This document shows, one piece after another, positions 1 to 8,891 of a stretch of 18,225 bases of DNA. The notes below the pieces were generated by a model. It saw nothing but the letters and a program-made list of their open reading frames with translations. It was not told the origin of the DNA and made no database searches. Numbering within the stretch: position 1 is the first letter of the stretch; the number at the start of each line of letters is the position of its first letter. The stretch is from Oscillospiraceae bacterium (GTDB lineage: Bacteria; Bacillota; Clostridia; Oscillospirales; Ruminococcaceae), in assembly GCA_029062865.1 (NCBI GenBank), contig JAIDPG010000259.1, positions 1 to 18,225 of the forward strand, read 5' to 3'. Position numbers and translations under genes: made by a program.

Positions 1-2
1 AA

Positions 3-503
3 TCAATAGTAATACGAAGAAGAATACCCCGCGCCGATCGCCATTGCGAAGAAGATAAATCCGAGAATAAAGCTGAGGACGGTTTGTATGATGTTCACGA
101 TAAACATCGCCTTACAGAAGCTGCGCTTGGGCTCGGGCGTGGTGCTGCCGAAGCCCCAGACAATGTTCAGGATAAGGCTGATAATGCCGAAGAACGAGCC
201 GACGATTATCGTCAGAATCCACTCGCCGGTGGTCATCTGCTCATAGCCGCCGATGGGTCTCGTGGGCTGCTGTATGTTCTGCGGAACGCCGCCCGAGCCG
301 TACTGAGGCGCGCCGTAACCCGCCGAAGAGCCGACGTTGTTCGCGCTCTGCGTGTTCTGTTGAATGGGAGCGACAACCGGCGGCATTACGTCGCCCTGCT
401 GCTTCGTAAGCTCCACCGCGCGCTCCATGACCTTCCCGCAAACGGGACAAAACTTAGCGTCGCCATTAACCAGCGAGCCGCACTCTCTGCAAATTCTTTC
501 CAT
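3..503 (-). CDS. Zinc-ribbon protein with two C-terminal membrane segments
   Basis: Complete 166-residue ORF starting at ATG (501-503) with an AAGGGG-type ribosome binding site about 8 bases upstream. Residues 5-22 form a zinc ribbon with two Cys pairs (C5/C8 and C19/C22). Residues ~40-90 are a Gln/Gly/Pro/Tyr-rich, probably disordered linker. Residues ~94-117 and ~131-157 are hydrophobic and read as two membrane helices, followed by a Ser/Tyr tail. This layout (N-terminal zinc ribbon, low-complexity linker, membrane anchor) is common in Firmicutes proteins of unknown role; the cytoplasmic ribbon may bind a partner. It lies downstream of the GNAT gene on the same strand, 105 bases away. I cannot assign a function. 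Confidence 0.8.
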   Translation of the reverse strand: MERICRECGSLVNGDAKFCPVCGKVMERAVELTKQQGDVMPPVVAPIQQNTQSANNVGSSAGYGAPQYGSGGVPQNIQQPTRPIGGYEQMTTGEWILTIIVGSFFGIISLILNIVWGFGSTTPEPKRSFCKAMFIVNIIQTVLSFILGFIFFAMAIGAGYSSSYYY

Positions 504-608
504 AAAAACACCCCTTACAGTTTCCGGTTTAATTGCGATTAGTTAGTTACTTGAATTGATAAATATATCCACTCGGATAACCAGCTACTAGCAACTATTC
601 TCCAATAA
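504..608. other. AT-rich spacer between the GNAT and zinc-ribbon genes
   Basis: Contains short repeated words (tagttagtta, ctagca/ctagct). No clear hairpin terminator or consensus promoter is visible, so the zinc-ribbon gene may be read through from the GNAT gene or use a weak promoter. Its left-hand words resemble 15250-15281 (see findings). Confidence 0.4.
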
Positions 609-1031
609 CTAGCTGCTGATCCATTGGCTCATCCCCGCGCCCCACACCTCGTTCGGGCGGGCTTTGAAGCCGAACTGCTTGTAGAACTCCTCCTTGCCGA
701 TAGCGCTCATAAGATACAGTACTATCGTCTCGCCGGGCTGCAGCGTGGACTTCATATAATCCACCGTGCGGCGCATCATTTCCTTGCCGATGCCCTGCCG
801 CTGGTACTCGGGAATAACCATAACGTCCGTGATGAAATTCGCGTAGCTGCCGTCCGACAGCACTCTTATCATTCCTATCGCGCGCCCGTTGTCCCGCACC
901 GTCGTGATGTGGAACGCGTTGTTAAGCGCGTTGCTCGCTATCCTGTCCGACAGCACCATAAAGTTCACGGCGCGGCGCATTTCCTTGTACTCCGCGAGCG
1001 TCGGCGCTTGGTCTATGTATTCTATCGCCAT
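609..1031 (-). CDS. GNAT-family N-acetyltransferase
   Basis: 140 residues, ATG start preceded by GGAG six bases upstream. Matches a small GNAT acetyltransferase that moves an acetyl group from acetyl-CoA to an amine. Motif A is visible at residues ~68-86, with the acetyl-CoA pyrophosphate-binding loop QRQGIG at 77-82 after the strand FITDVMVIP. The KEEFYKQFGF segment (113-122) is the usual C-terminal helix-strand ending. Length is typical for a single-domain member. The substrate cannot be read from sequence. It lies just after the ftsH terminator on the same strand, with only ~17 bases between the terminator stem and the start codon. It therefore needs either readthrough from ftsH or a promoter inside the terminator region. 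Confidence 0.85.
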   Translation of the reverse strand: MAIEYIDQAPTLAEYKEMRRAVNFMVLSDRIASNALNNAFHITTVRDNGRAIGMIRVLSDGSYANFITDVMVIPEYQRQGIGKEMMRRTVDYMKSTLQPGETIVLYLMSAIGKEEFYKQFGFKARPNEVWGAGMSQWISS

Positions 1032-1042
1032 TTTTTCTCCTC

Positions 1043-1088
1043 AAAAACCGCCCCGCCATATTATAATAGCAGGGGCGGCGTTTTGTTT

Positions 1089-1090
<2 letters not shown>
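1043..1090 (-). terminator. Bidirectional hairpin terminator after ftsH
   Basis: Stem CCGCCCC (1048-1054) pairs with GGGGCGG (1072-1078) around a 17-base AT-rich loop. On the minus strand it is followed by TTTTT (1047-1043), 11 bases past the ftsH stop. On the plus strand it is followed by a T-rich run (1081-1090). The loop contains TATAAT on the minus strand, which may serve as a -10 box for the GNAT gene. Confidence 0.7.
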
Positions 1091-3098
<2,008 letters not shown>

Positions 3099-3232
3099 TT
3101 TTACCGCCTTTCCGGATCAACCGTTTTTTTATATTTGCTTCGGCTTTTTATATAGCCTTTAAATTAAGATCTTATTAAGACAACACCGGCTTCAAGGATC
3201 CTTTGCTTTGTTTGGCAAAGCCCTATGCAATA
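3099..3232 (-). other. hpt-ftsH intergenic region
   Basis: Just after hpt (minus strand) lies CTTTGC (3220-3215) pairing with GCAAAG (3206-3201) around an 8-base loop, without a clear T tract. The rest is AT-rich, including a palindromic AAGATCTT (3167-3174). I see no good -35/-10 pair, so ftsH is probably co-transcribed with hpt. Confidence 0.4.
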
Positions 3233-3763
3233 CTATGATTGTTTGTAAACGCCTATGTATGGAAGATTTCTGAAGCGTCCGTCGCAGTCGAAGCCGTTGC
3301 CGATTACGTACAAATCGTCAATCACGAAGCCCGTGTAGTCGGGCTTGAACTCCACAACACGCCGCGTGGGCTTGTCGAGCAGAACCACGCTTTTCAGCGA
3401 CTTCGGCTTCATCGCGGAGATGACCTTCGTCATTTCGACAAGCGAGCGCCCGCTGTCGCAGATATCCTCGACTATAACGACATCACGCCCCGCGAGCTCC
3501 CCGACGTTCATCATATCCACCTTGACGACGCCCGTGCTCTCCGTGCCGTTGTAGCTTGACGCGCGTATGAAATCGATATCCAGCGGGCACTCGACCGCGC
3601 GGACTAAATCGGAAAAGAACTGCACCGCGCCGCGCAAAACGCAAAGGAACAGCGGATCTTTGCCGCTGTAATCGCGCGTGAGCTCCGTGCCGAGCCGCGC
3701 CGAGCACTCGTCAAGCTGCTGCCGCGTGAATAATATTCGTTCAACTTCCTTTGGAATATACAT
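3233..3763 (-). CDS. hpt: Hypoxanthine phosphoribosyltransferase
   Basis: 176 residues from ATG at 3763. The frame stays open upstream to a TTG at 3817, but a TGGAGGA binding site sits seven bases before the ATG and the promoter -10 and -35 lie at 3789-3817, so the longer form cannot be transcribed intact from it. The enzyme salvages hypoxanthine/guanine with PRPP to give IMP/GMP. The PRPP-binding loop VVIVEDICDSG is at ~95-105 with the E99/D100 pair. The flexible loop SSYNGTESTG is at ~69-78. The purine-contact Lys is K131 in LLDKP, and the C-terminal RNLPYIGVYK block is present. One oddity: the segment usually GYGLDY in this family reads GNGFDC (155-160). It lies downstream of tilS, upstream of ftsH. 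Confidence 0.95.
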   Translation of the reverse strand: MYIPKEVERILFTRQQLDECSARLGTELTRDYSGKDPLFLCVLRGAVQFFSDLVRAVECPLDIDFIRASSYNGTESTGVVKVDMMNVGELAGRDVVIVEDICDSGRSLVEMTKVISAMKPKSLKSVVLLDKPTRRVVEFKPDYTGFVIDDLYVIGNGFDCDGRFRNLPYIGVYKQS

Positions 3764-3788
3764 TCGGTATTCCTCCACTACAAAATTC

Positions 3789-3817
3789 ATTATACCACAT
3801 TTCGAGCAATATTGCAA
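3789..3817 (-). promoter_or_regulatory. Sigma-A promoter for hpt(-ftsH)
   Basis: On the minus strand, -35 TTGCAA (3817-3812), a 17-base spacer and -10 TATAAT (3794-3789). The transcript would start near 3782, giving a leader of ~20 bases that just includes the hpt ribosome binding site. This sets the hpt start at 3763. Confidence 0.85.
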
Positions 3818-3855
3818 TTATTTTTTGTGAATATCTGCTGAAAATTTTTGGTGGT

Positions 3856-3895
3856 AAATTAAAGCAACACCGCATAATTATTGTCGAGCGGTTGC
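3856..3895 (-). terminator. Probable terminator after tilS
   Basis: One base after the tilS stop, GCAAC and CGC (3895-3888) pair with GCG(G) and GTTGC (3873-3864), with a small bulge and a ~14-base loop, followed by TTTAATTT. The T tract is interrupted, so termination may be partial. Confidence 0.5.
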
Positions 3896-3896
3896 C

Positions 3897-4877
3897 TTAA
3901 GGGCGGTTTCGGTAATTCTGCTTGATATTCTCCACAAAGCAAATGCCCTTTCTTATCGTGAAGAACCTGTCCTTGCACGGATTGTACCTCGCGGAGCGCT
4001 TTTTTAACAAGCACGCGGCGGTTTCAATCCTGAGTGACGATGGCTCAATTCCGCCGTCAATGAGTATCTTTCTGATTGCCCGCGCCCTTATCGGATTCGG
4101 GAGCGCGTCGAGAGCCAAGGCGTTCCAGCCTCTTCCCTGCCGCGCTTTCGCGAGAGCCTCCTCGGCGAGAGCGTCAAGGAACTCGCTGTCCGCGCGGAGG
4201 CCGCCTGTCATTCGGGAGATCACCGCCAGAATGGACGGGTTTATCTCCGCAAGCTCCGGGAGCACGCGCCGCCTTATCTTGTTGCGCGTGTAGTCCTCCG
4301 AAAGATTAGTCGCGTCGGTAACGAAGCTTTGACCGCGCTCGTTCAGAAACGCCTCGATCTCCGCGCGGGAGCAGTAAATCAGCGGGCGTATCACGCGGAA
4401 GCCCTCTCCGAAGCTCCTCACAGGAGGAATTCCGCAGAGCCCCTTGAGCCCCGTGCCGCGCGTCAGGTTTAACAGAACCGTCTCGGCGTTGTCGTTGGCA
4501 TTGTGAGCCGTCGCGAGAGTCGCTGCGTCGAAGCGCGAAAGCGCCTCCTCAAAGAACGCGTAGCGCACCCGCCGCGCCGCCTGCTCGGTGCTTTCGTGCT
4601 TTTCGGCGAGCTCCCGGACGTTTATCTTCCTTGAGTAAAACGCCACGCCGAGCTTCTCGCATAATTCGCGGCAGAACCGCTCGTCGCGGTCGCTTGCCTC
4701 GCCTCTCAAACCATGATTTAAGTGGCACGCGGAAAGCTTGATTTCAAGCTCGTTCAGCGCAATAAGAAGCGAAACGCTGTCCGCGCCGCCCGAAAGCGCC
4801 ACGCAGACGCGCCCGCCACCGGAGAGCATCCGAAGCTCGCTCAGCGCGTCCTTGATCTTATCGTAAAATCCGCTCAT
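3897..4877 (-). CDS. tilS: tRNA(Ile)-lysidine synthase, short form
   Basis: 326 residues. TilS uses ATP and lysine to turn C34 of the CAU-anticodon tRNA-Ile into lysidine so that it reads AUA codons. The PP-loop SGGADS is at 29-34, then HLNHGLRG (52-59), TAHNANDNAETVLLNLTRG (123-141) and the TDATNLSEDYTRNKIRRRVLP-type block at ~187-207. The protein ends near 326, whereas the B. subtilis-type enzyme is some 470 residues with a further C-terminal tRNA-binding domain. It therefore resembles the short form known from Aquifex. The 133 bases to hpt contain no continuation of coding sequence, so this is a natural short form, not an obvious frameshift. The start is three bases after the dnaB stop and has no clear Shine-Dalgarno, suggesting translational coupling. 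Confidence 0.93.
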   Translation of the reverse strand: MSGFYDKIKDALSELRMLSGGGRVCVALSGGADSVSLLIALNELEIKLSACHLNHGLRGEASDRDERFCRELCEKLGVAFYSRKINVRELAEKHESTEQAARRVRYAFFEEALSRFDAATLATAHNANDNAETVLLNLTRGTGLKGLCGIPPVRSFGEGFRVIRPLIYCSRAEIEAFLNERGQSFVTDATNLSEDYTRNKIRRRVLPELAEINPSILAVISRMTGGLRADSEFLDALAEEALAKARQGRGWNALALDALPNPIRARAIRKILIDGGIEPSSLRIETAACLLKKRSARYNPCKDRFFTIRKGICFVENIKQNYRNRP

Positions 4878-4880
4878 AAC

Positions 4881-6257
4881 TCAGTGACCGGGATTGGTGC
4901 GGACAACCTCCGCAAACGTCGTAAACTCGCCGAACCACCCGAGCTCCACCTTGCCGGTTTCGCCGTGGCGGTTTTTCGCGATAATACACTCGCAAATGTT
5001 CCGCACGGGGTCGCTTTCGTCGTAATACGAGTTGCGGTGAAGAAACATAACAATATCCGCGTCCTGCTCGATAGAGCCCGAGTCGCGCAAGTCCGACATC
5101 ATCGGGTGCTTGTCTTCGCGCTTTTCGGAGTTTCGAGAAAGCTGCGACAGCACGATGATCGGCACGTTCAGCTCCTTCGCCATTATTTTAAGCGATCTGG
5201 TTATCTCCGAAACCTCCGAAACGCGGTTGCCGTTGTAGTTGCCCGCGGAGTTCATCAGCTGAAGATAGTCGATGATAACAAGCCCGAGGTCTTTAATGCG
5301 GCGGAGCTTTGACTTTATCGCCGGGACGTTTGTGCCGGGCGTGTCGTCGATGTAGATATTCAGCGACCGCAGTCCCTCCGTCATTTTGATGAGCCTTTGC
5401 ATATCCTCATGGGCGGTTTCGCGCGGGAGCTGACCCGTGTGCATAACCTCGGACGGAATACGCGCCTCGCTGGACATAATTCGCCCAACAAGCTGCTCCT
5501 TGGACATTTCCAGGCTGAAAACGCAGACGGCCTTGTCCTTGTATCTCTTTGCGACGTTCACCGCGATGTTCAGCGCGAACGACGTTTTTCCCATACCGGG
5601 GCGCGCCGCGAGAATAATCAAGTCCGAGCGGTTAAGCCCGTAAATTTTCTTGTCAACATCGGAAAAGCCCGTCAAAAGCCCCGACATAACCGGCTTTCCG
5701 CCATTAGCCAGCGACTCCTCAATAAGCTTGCAGGCAACCTCCAGCTGGCTGTAAAGCATCGTGGAAAGCGGCACAAGCGTGCGGTTTTCAACGCCCTCGC
5801 GTATCTCGAAGATCTTCTGCTCGGCAAAGTCGATAACGCTGTCCGCGCGCTCAGAGCCGCCCGAAGCCGCGTCGATAATATCACGGCAGGACAGAATGAG
5901 CGTCCGCAAGAGATACTTCTCGATGACGATCGCCGCGTATTTCGGCGCGGAGCGCGGGCTGGGAACGCCGTTCATCAGGCGATAAAGATAAGACGTAGCC
6001 GCCGCGTTGTCCTTGAAAACGCCCTGCAGCTTGCACTCATCAATAAGCGTAACAGGATCGACGGTGCGGTTGTTCGTGTAGAGGCTGAAAATCGCCTCGA
6101 AAATTCCCCTGTTCACGTCGGAGTAGAAATGCTCCGGGTGGATTATCTGCACAATATCGCCGATGAGCTCCGCGTCGATAAGCATCGAGCCGAGAACGGA
6201 TTCCTCCGCCTCAATATTATAAGGCAGAGCGAGCCCCGCCAAATCGAAATTCGCCAT
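4881..6257 (-). CDS. dnaB: Replicative DNA helicase (DnaB family)
   Basis: 458 residues from ATG at 6257, chosen because GGAGG lies five bases upstream; an in-frame TTG four codons earlier overlaps that binding site. It is the ring-shaped 5'-3' helicase at the replication fork (called DnaC in Bacillus). The N-terminal DnaG-interaction domain (~10-150) begins LPYNIEAEESVLGSML. The RecA-like motor domain has Walker A RPGMGKTS (219-226), Walker B LVIIDYLQLM (326-335), the SQLSR motif (371-375) and the arginine-finger region AKNRHGETG (427-435). No intein is present. It sits between rplI (33-base gap) and tilS (3-base gap), the usual Firmicutes gdpP-rplI-dnaB arrangement. Confidence 0.98.
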   Translation of the reverse strand: MANFDLAGLALPYNIEAEESVLGSMLIDAELIGDIVQIIHPEHFYSDVNRGIFEAIFSLYTNNRTVDPVTLIDECKLQGVFKDNAAATSYLYRLMNGVPSPRSAPKYAAIVIEKYLLRTLILSCRDIIDAASGGSERADSVIDFAEQKIFEIREGVENRTLVPLSTMLYSQLEVACKLIEESLANGGKPVMSGLLTGFSDVDKKIYGLNRSDLIILAARPGMGKTSFALNIAVNVAKRYKDKAVCVFSLEMSKEQLVGRIMSSEARIPSEVMHTGQLPRETAHEDMQRLIKMTEGLRSLNIYIDDTPGTNVPAIKSKLRRIKDLGLVIIDYLQLMNSAGNYNGNRVSEVSEITRSLKIMAKELNVPIIVLSQLSRNSEKREDKHPMMSDLRDSGSIEQDADIVMFLHRNSYYDESDPVRNICECIIAKNRHGETGKVELGWFGEFTTFAEVVRTNPGH

Positions 6258-6290
6258 TTTTTCCTCCAAAAAACACCGCTTGTTTATCGG

Positions 6291-6740
6291 TTATTCCGCG
6301 GGCTTAACGCTTACGGTGAACTTCGCCGAAACACCCGCGTACAGCCGCGCCTCCGCGGAGAAATCCCCGAAGCCCTCTATCTTCATCGCGATGTTGATCT
6401 TCTTTTTGTCAACGTCAAGCCCCAGCGACTGCTTTATCGCCGCCGAGACCTCCTTAGAGGTCACGGTGCCGAACAGTCTGCCGTTCTGCCCCGCCTTCGC
6501 GCCGACTTCGATCGTCTTGCCGTCGAGCTTCGCGGCGATGTCCTTCGCGTTTGCGATGTCCACGTCGATCTTATGCTGAGCGCTGTCCTTCTGCCCCTGG
6601 AGCTTGTTCAAATTCGCAGGGGTTGCCTCCTGCGCCAAGCCCTTTTTGATAAGGCAGTTGATCGCGTAGCCGTCCTTGACATCCTTGACCTCGCCCTTAA
6701 CGCCCGTGCCTTTAACGTCCTGTAATAAAATAACCTTCAT
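6291..6740 (-). CDS. rplI: 50S ribosomal protein L9
   Basis: 149 residues, full length, ATG at 6740 with GGGAGG about ten bases upstream. L9 binds 23S rRNA near the L1 stalk and helps keep the reading frame. The N-terminal rRNA-binding domain (1-~50) starts MKVILLQDVKGTGVKGEV. The long connecting helix (~45-80) and the C-terminal domain with GRLFGTVTSKEVSAAIK (~87-103) follow. The signature usually written GYARNFLIPKG reads GYAINCLIKKG here, with Cys for Phe and Lys for Pro. Flanked by gdpP (38-base gap) and dnaB (33-base gap), clearly one operon. Confidence 0.98.
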   Translation of the reverse strand: MKVILLQDVKGTGVKGEVKDVKDGYAINCLIKKGLAQEATPANLNKLQGQKDSAQHKIDVDIANAKDIAAKLDGKTIEVGAKAGQNGRLFGTVTSKEVSAAIKQSLGLDVDKKKINIAMKIEGFGDFSAEARLYAGVSAKFTVSVKPAE

Positions 6741-6778
6741 AGTTGTTGTCCTCCCGTATTATCTGATTTTACCAGCGG

Positions 6779-8821
6779 TCAGTTCTCCTGCAAATGCTCG
6801 TCGATCGCCTCGTGGAGCTTGTCGAGCGCCTCCTCGGCGGTTATCTCGTAGAGCTGCGCGCCCGCCATTGTCTGGTGTCCGCCGCCGTCGTCTACCTTGT
6901 TTCCCATACTCTCCATAATGACCTGAACGTTGACCTTGCCTAAGCTCCGCGCGCTAATGCTCCAGCCGTTCTCGATAGGATAAACCGTGAACGACGCGTC
7001 GACATTGCGCAGGTACAGCATCTCGTCCGCCGCCTGGCTGCAAAGCACCCGAAGCCCCGGAACGCTCTCTTCGATAAGCGCTATCGCGCAGCGCCCTCGG
7101 TAGATCTTCGCCGAGGAGATGATCTGCGACTTCCGCGTCTGGTTTTCTATCGATGTGTCGAACAGCTTCTTTACGGCGATAGTGTCCGCGCCGAGCTTTT
7201 TCAGATACGCCGCCGCCTCGAACGTCGAAACGCCCGCTCTCATAACGAAATCCTTTGTGTCAAGCGTGATCCCCGCGAGCAGCGCCTCCGCTTCAAGCGG
7301 CTTCAGCACTATGTCCGCATTAAGATATTGAATAATCTCCGTGACAAGCTCCGACGCGCTGGAAGCGTTGCTTTCCTGGCAGCGCACGCCGAACTCCGTT
7401 ATAGCGCCCGCGCTTAATCGATGATGATCTATGATAACGACGCGATCCTTTTGCGCTAATTCATATAGCTCCGGGTCTTCGAGCTTTTTGATGATGTGAG
7501 TGTCAACGATGATAAGGCACGAGCGCGGGCTTATCCACTGCTTCGCCTCCGGCGGCTCGATAGCCACGGGCGTGTCGTATTCGGCGAAACGCTCAAACAG
7601 CGCCGAGGCGTTGGTTTTCGTTTCGTCGCGGAATTTCGCGACCGTGTACGCGGGCTTGCCCATTCGCCGGATAGCGCACGTAAGCCCGATAGCCGCCCCG
7701 GCGCTGTCGAAATCGCCGAACGCGTGCCCCATTATGTACACGGTGTCCGACGTTACGATAAGCTTCTTTATTTCCTCCGCGGCGAGACGGATCTTTACCT
7801 TTCCCGTGCGCTCCTTTCCCTTGGAAGTCGCCCCGAAATTATCAAAGCCCGCGGCGGTCTTTACGAGCACCTGGTCTCCGCCGCGGTCTAAAGCCTTGTC
7901 GAGCATCTCCCTGGCGAAGCGCTCACTCTGGGAGAACGACGAGGCGGTCGTTCCCACGCCGATAGACATAGTGACGTTCTGCCGCTCGCCGACCTTTATC
8001 TCGTGCATCTGATTGATGATAGACATATTGTCCTTTATCATCTCGCGGAGATACCTGTCCTCTAAGATGATCAAAAACTTCTCGCCGCTGATTTTCTTTA
8101 AAACGGCGTGCTTGTCGGCGAAATATTCCTCCATTTTCTTGTCGACCTCGATAGTTACGGAGGCGCGGTCGCTTTCCTTCGCTCCGGAAAGGAGCTCCTC
8201 GTAGTTGTCGACCATCGCCATCATAACGATCGGGCGGCTCATATCGTAGGTTTCCTTGAGCTGCTTGTAGTCCGTGTCCTCGCGGAAGATGAGCATCGTT
8301 ATCTTCTCGAACTGCTCTTCCTTCTCCGCACCAAACACGGTTTTTTCGGTAATTCGGTTGTCGACGCTGAACTCGTGCGCCGTCGAAAACACGCGGAACC
8401 ACTTGCCCTCATAGCGAATCTCTCTGCCCTCCGAGCCGAACAGCTCCACGGGCATATCCGTCACCTCGTCGATGGAAGTGAGATCCTCGCTGGGAGTGTA
8501 GAACGTCTCGTTGAAGCAGTCGTTGCTCCAGATTATAGAGCGCTCGCTGTCAACGACGCAGATAGGGAGCGGGAACGCGATAAGCGACATAGAGTCCGTG
8601 CCGCGGATCTCTTCCGAAAGCTGCTCGAAATACCAGTACTCACTCTGGCGGATCTGAAGCAGCTTCCCGAGCGTCAGCCCCGATACGCCCAAAATCACGG
8701 GGAGCGTCACCCAGAACTTCAGCGCGTCCTGCCGGAACATATAAACGTCCACGCCTACAAGAATAACGATAAGAGCGCAGACCGCTACAAGCAGCACGTT
8801 GGATTTATAGAAGTTCCGCAT
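6779..8821 (-). CDS. gdpP: Cyclic-di-AMP phosphodiesterase GdpP (DHH family)
   Basis: 680 residues. It hydrolyses c-di-AMP to pApA and so controls potassium/osmotic balance and cell-wall stress. Two N-terminal membrane helices (~8-29 and ~36-55) are followed by a PAS-like domain (~80-150). A degenerate GGDEF domain (~195-320) has its loop replaced by SGEKF, so it is not a cyclase. The DHH domain has MGH at 364-366, GDFD at 369-372, VDTH at 439-442 and DHH at 465-467. The DHHA1 domain has GGGHQ at 646-650. All metal-binding motifs are intact. ATG at 8821, with GGTGGTGAG as the binding site. It lies 70 bases after RNase J and is first of the gdpP-rplI-dnaB block. Confidence 0.97.
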   Translation of the reverse strand: MRNFYKSNVLLVAVCALIVILVGVDVYMFRQDALKFWVTLPVILGVSGLTLGKLLQIRQSEYWYFEQLSEEIRGTDSMSLIAFPLPICVVDSERSIIWSNDCFNETFYTPSEDLTSIDEVTDMPVELFGSEGREIRYEGKWFRVFSTAHEFSVDNRITEKTVFGAEKEEQFEKITMLIFREDTDYKQLKETYDMSRPIVMMAMVDNYEELLSGAKESDRASVTIEVDKKMEEYFADKHAVLKKISGEKFLIILEDRYLREMIKDNMSIINQMHEIKVGERQNVTMSIGVGTTASSFSQSERFAREMLDKALDRGGDQVLVKTAAGFDNFGATSKGKERTGKVKIRLAAEEIKKLIVTSDTVYIMGHAFGDFDSAGAAIGLTCAIRRMGKPAYTVAKFRDETKTNASALFERFAEYDTPVAIEPPEAKQWISPRSCLIIVDTHIIKKLEDPELYELAQKDRVVIIDHHRLSAGAITEFGVRCQESNASSASELVTEIIQYLNADIVLKPLEAEALLAGITLDTKDFVMRAGVSTFEAAAYLKKLGADTIAVKKLFDTSIENQTRKSQIISSAKIYRGRCAIALIEESVPGLRVLCSQAADEMLYLRNVDASFTVYPIENGWSISARSLGKVNVQVIMESMGNKVDDGGGHQTMAGAQLYEITAEEALDKLHEAIDEHLQEN

Positions 8822-8851
8822 AAGCTCACCACCCGTTAATTTTTTCTGTCA

Positions 8852-8875
8852 TTTCCCCGCCTCCGGCGGGGGAAA
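8852..8875. other. Strong GC hairpin between rnj and gdpP
   Basis: TTTCCCCGCC (8852-8861) pairs with GGCGGGGGAAA (8865-8875), one bulged G, loop TCC. On neither strand is it followed directly by a T run (the minus strand has TGACAGAAAAAATT), so it is not a standard intrinsic terminator. Its position suggests mRNA processing or 3'-end protection between the two cistrons. Confidence 0.5.
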
Positions 8876-8891
8876 GACAACTAAACGTTCT

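Noticed and set aside
3764..3817. N-terminally extended hpt starting at TTG 3817
   Set aside because: It overlaps the TTGCAA/TATAAT promoter, while the ATG at 3763 has an ideal TGGAGGA site.
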